Position numbers and translations under genes: made by a program. Positions 22,806-24,797 of a stretch of 24,797 bases of DNA are shown here, piece by piece. This stretch comes from an uncultured Ruminococcus sp. Its GTDB lineage: Bacteria > Bacillota > Clostridia > Oscillospirales > Acutalibacteraceae. The DNA is taken from assembly GCA_902783815.1 (NCBI GenBank), contig CACZSM010000020.1, positions 1 to 24,797 of the forward strand, in the 5' to 3' direction. The notes beneath the pieces are model-generated. The model was not told the DNA's origin and ran no database searches. It saw only the letters and a list, made by a program, of their open reading frames with translations. Within the stretch, counting starts at the first letter, position 1, and each line of letters begins with the position of its first letter.

Positions 22806-24041
22806 ATGAAAGTAGTACAAATAAATACTGTTTATAAAAATGGCGGCAGTACAGGTAGGATAGTTTATGACTTAAAAGGTATTTCTGAAACAAAAGGTAT
22901 AGAATCTTATGTTGCGTTTGGTTATGAATATTCGCCTACAAATGATAAAAACACTTTTCGTATGGAAAGTATCCCAGAATTGAAATTCAGTATTCTGCAA
23001 ACAAGACTATTTGCACACCATGCCTTCTACAATAAACATCATACGGTAAAACTGATAAAATGGCTTGATACTATTCATCCGGATGTGATTCATTTACATA
23101 ATCTGCATAATCATTATATTAATGTGCAGCTCCTTTTTGAATACATCAAAGAAAAAAATATTCCTGTTGTATGGACACTGCATGATTGCTGGTCCTTTAC
23201 AGGCTGGTGTGCATACTTTGATTATTCAAATTGTAATAAATGGATGACCGGATGCGGAGATTGTCCTAATATGCACTGCTACCCTTACACCTGGTTCTTC
23301 GATAGAAGCAAAAAGAATTACATCGAAAAGAAAAATACTTTCACTGGTGTCAAAAACCTTGTTCTGGTATCTCCGTGTAATTGGTTAGCAGAATTATTGT
23401 CTGAATCATTCCTTTCCGATTATCCGGTAAGGGTAATAAGAAATGGAATTGATCTCTCTGTTTTTTCTCCGACAGCAGGCGATTTCAGAGAAAAATATAA
23501 TTTATCTGACAAAAAAATAATATTGTCTGTTACTATGGAGTTGGAAAAAAGAAAAGGCGTCGAGGATATTTATAAATTGGCTCAGATGATCGATAATGAA
23601 AAAGAAAAAATAGTGATGGTTGGTTTGACAAAGAGTCAGATAAAAACTTTGCCAAGCGGAATAATTGGTATTCCAAAAACAAACAGCCCAATGGAATTAG
23701 CCAAGATATACAGCGCCGCAGATGTTTTTATTAATCCGACTTTAGAGGACAACTATCCGACTACTAACTTGGAAGCAATTGCTTGCGGTACTCCTGTTGT
23801 TACTTATAAAACCGGCGGCAGTCCTGAAAGTGTCTTTGAAGGCTGCGGTGAAGTAGTAGATAAGGGCAACATTGATATGCTTTACGCTGCAATAAACAGT
23901 GTATTAAAAAAGGGAAAAAACACTGCTCACTGTAAAGAAATTGCAGATATGTACTTCGACAAGAAAAAGTGTTTTGAAAAATATATTGAACTCTACAGAG
24001 AACTTGGAGAAAAAAATGAGTCAACTATAAAGCCTCATTAA
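22806..24041 (+). CDS. Glycosyltransferase family 4 (GT-B fold)
   Basis: 411 residues. N-terminal Rossmann half with NGGSTGRIVYDL at about 13-24 and DVIHLHNLHNHYIN near 94-107; a Cys-rich segment at about 128-160 (CWSFTGWCAYFDYSNCNKW and CGDCPNMHC) typical of one subgroup of WcaC/WcaL-like transferases. The C-terminal half has RNGIDLSVF and the EX7E-type donor motif EDNYPTTNLEAIACGTPVV. It transfers a sugar from a nucleotide donor onto a growing surface glycan. GAAGGGA precedes the ATG. The gene looks more AT-rich than its neighbours. A flippase gene starts 143 bases downstream on the same strand, so this is probably the left end of a polysaccharide cluster. Confidence 0.92.
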   Translation: MKVVQINTVYKNGGSTGRIVYDLKGISETKGIESYVAFGYEYSPTNDKNTFRMESIPELKFSILQTRLFAHHAFYNKHHTVKLIKWLDTIHPDVIHLHNLHNHYINVQLLFEYIKEKNIPVVWTLHDCWSFTGWCAYFDYSNCNKWMTGCGDCPNMHCYPYTWFFDRSKKNYIEKKNTFTGVKNLVLVSPCNWLAELLSESFLSDYPVRVIRNGIDLSVFSPTAGDFREKYNLSDKKIILSVTMELEKRKGVEDIYKLAQMIDNEKEKIVMVGLTKSQIKTLPSGIIGIPKTNSPMELAKIYSAADVFINPTLEDNYPTTNLEAIACGTPVVTYKTGGSPESVFEGCGEVVDKGNIDMLYAAINSVLKKGKNTAHCKEIADMYFDKKKCFEKYIELYRELGEKNESTIKPH

Positions 24042-24184
24042 TTTTCTAAAAACAGAAATACTCAAATAGGTAAGACCGTCTGTTTCAGCAGTGATAATTT
24101 TTCTGGCGCTGTATCGGAAATCTTTATGTAAATACTGACTGGCGGTTTCATAGGAATAAAAAGACCATCGAAAGGCAAAATATT

Positions 24185-24797
24185 ATGAAAGCTGATTTAA
24201 AGCAAAAAGCTCTGGGCGGCGTGGCATGGAAATTTGCTGAAAAGGCAGGTATGCAGCTTGCACAGTTCGTTATTCAGATAATCCTCGCAAGAATACTGCT
24301 CCCGGAACAATATGGTATTGTCGGACTTCTGACTATTTTTATTGCCGTGTCCGATATTTTTATACAGTACGGTTTTACTACCGCACTTATACAGAAAAAA
24401 GATGCGGATGATGTCGATTTTTCATCTGTGTTTCTGCTCAATCTTGCAATGTCTGTAGTAATTTATATAATACTGTTCATATCTGCGCCCTTTGTTTCCG
24501 TTTTCTACAGTGAACCTGATCTGACTGACCTGATGAGAGCTCTTTCACTCAATGTTATTATAGGATCGGTCTGCTCAGTACATAATGCTGTGCTGACAAA
24601 AAATCTTGACTTCAAAAAAAGCTTTGTAAGAAATTTTATGAATGTCATGACTCAGGGTATTGTCGGTATTACGGCTGCGCTTTCCGGATTCGGCGCATGG
24701 GCTTTGGTCTTTTCCAAGATCGCCGGAACTCTTGTCGGATCTGTTACGCTCTGTCTTACCGTGAAATGGAATTTCGTATGGAAATTCTCAATTGAAA
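24185..24797 (+). CDS. Wzx-type polysaccharide flippase, MOP superfamily (partial, 3' end outside window)
   Basis: 204 residues are visible. The start KQKALGGVAWKFAEKAGMQL leads into IIARxLxPxxYG-like ILARILLPEQYGIVGLLTIF, the hallmark of WzxC-type lipopolysaccharide/teichuronic acid exporters. Hydrophobic segments follow at about 24-58, 86-110, 135-150 and 170-190. It would flip lipid-linked oligosaccharides across the membrane, consistent with the glycosyltransferase before it. AAAGG lies about 10 bases before the ATG. The 143-base gap to the glycosyltransferase shows no clear terminator or promoter. Confidence 0.9.
   Translation, partial: MKADLKQKALGGVAWKFAEKAGMQLAQFVIQIILARILLPEQYGIVGLLTIFIAVSDIFIQYGFTTALIQKKDADDVDFSSVFLLNLAMSVVIYIILFISAPFVSVFYSEPDLTDLMRALSLNVIIGSVCSVHNAVLTKNLDFKKSFVRNFMNVMTQGIVGITAALSGFGAWALVFSKIAGTLVGSVTLCLTVKWNFVWKFSIE

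Noticed and set aside
1..24797. tRNA, rRNA, CRISPR arrays, insertion sequences and phage genes
   Set aside because: I looked for cloverleaf 3' ends, regularly spaced repeats, transposase motifs and terminal inverted repeats by eye and found none that hold up.

Overview
The window reads as chromosomal DNA of a Gram-positive anaerobe of the Clostridia, most likely Oscillospiraceae and Ruminococcus-like. This is inferred from several things: strong AGGAGG-type ribosome binding sites, sigma-A promoters with 16-17 bp spacers and frequent extended -10 elements, a ferredoxin-linked NfnAB pair, spore maturation genes, AbrB and MecA regulators, and LCP-type cell-wall ligases. I saw no tRNA, rRNA, CRISPR array, insertion sequence or phage gene.

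Layout. (1) 1-2064, minus strand: an NfnA/NfnB-type flavoprotein pair for electron transfer between ferredoxin, NADH and NADPH; the second gene runs off the left edge. (2) 2587-4637, plus strand: an AraC-type regulator, a MacB/LolD-type ABC ATPase with no permease beside it, then a separately transcribed 80-residue protein with an HPr-like pattern. (3) 5024-10560, plus strand: a four-gene cell-surface operon with a clear promoter and terminator. It encodes a secreted protein with four beta-sandwich repeats, an SH3-like segment and a transglutaminase-like domain; an MBOAT acyltransferase; a DHHW/AlgX-type partner; and a lipoprotein with 14 perfect KTES repeats. (4) 10750-11936: an ECF sigma factor and a membrane-anchored putative anti-sigma partner. 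(5) 11939-13036, minus strand: spmB and spmA. (6) 13408-14765: AbrB-family regulator, MecA-like adaptor and a small XRE regulator. (7) 14974-21421, minus strand: a membrane-anchored metallophosphoesterase, galU, a RING-like zinc-finger membrane protein, two LCP proteins and the 5'-nucleotidase yfbR. (8) 21482-22339, minus strand: a secreted protein with a degenerate LPXTG-like C-terminus. (9) 22806-24797, plus strand: a family 4 glycosyltransferase and the start of a Wzx-type flippase, probably the left end of a surface-polysaccharide locus.

The common theme is building and modifying the envelope. GalU would supply UDP-glucose, the glycosyltransferase and flippase assemble and export glycan, LCP proteins attach it to peptidoglycan, and the MBOAT/DHHW pair acylates an exported polymer. 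Between these lie regulators of late growth and sporulation (AbrB, MecA, SpmAB). The most unusual elements are the surface operon, the KTES-repeat lipoprotein, the isolated HPr-like protein, the RING-like membrane protein, a pseudoknot-capable leader before the glycosyltransferase, and similar long-range inverted repeats in the galU and first LCP leaders.
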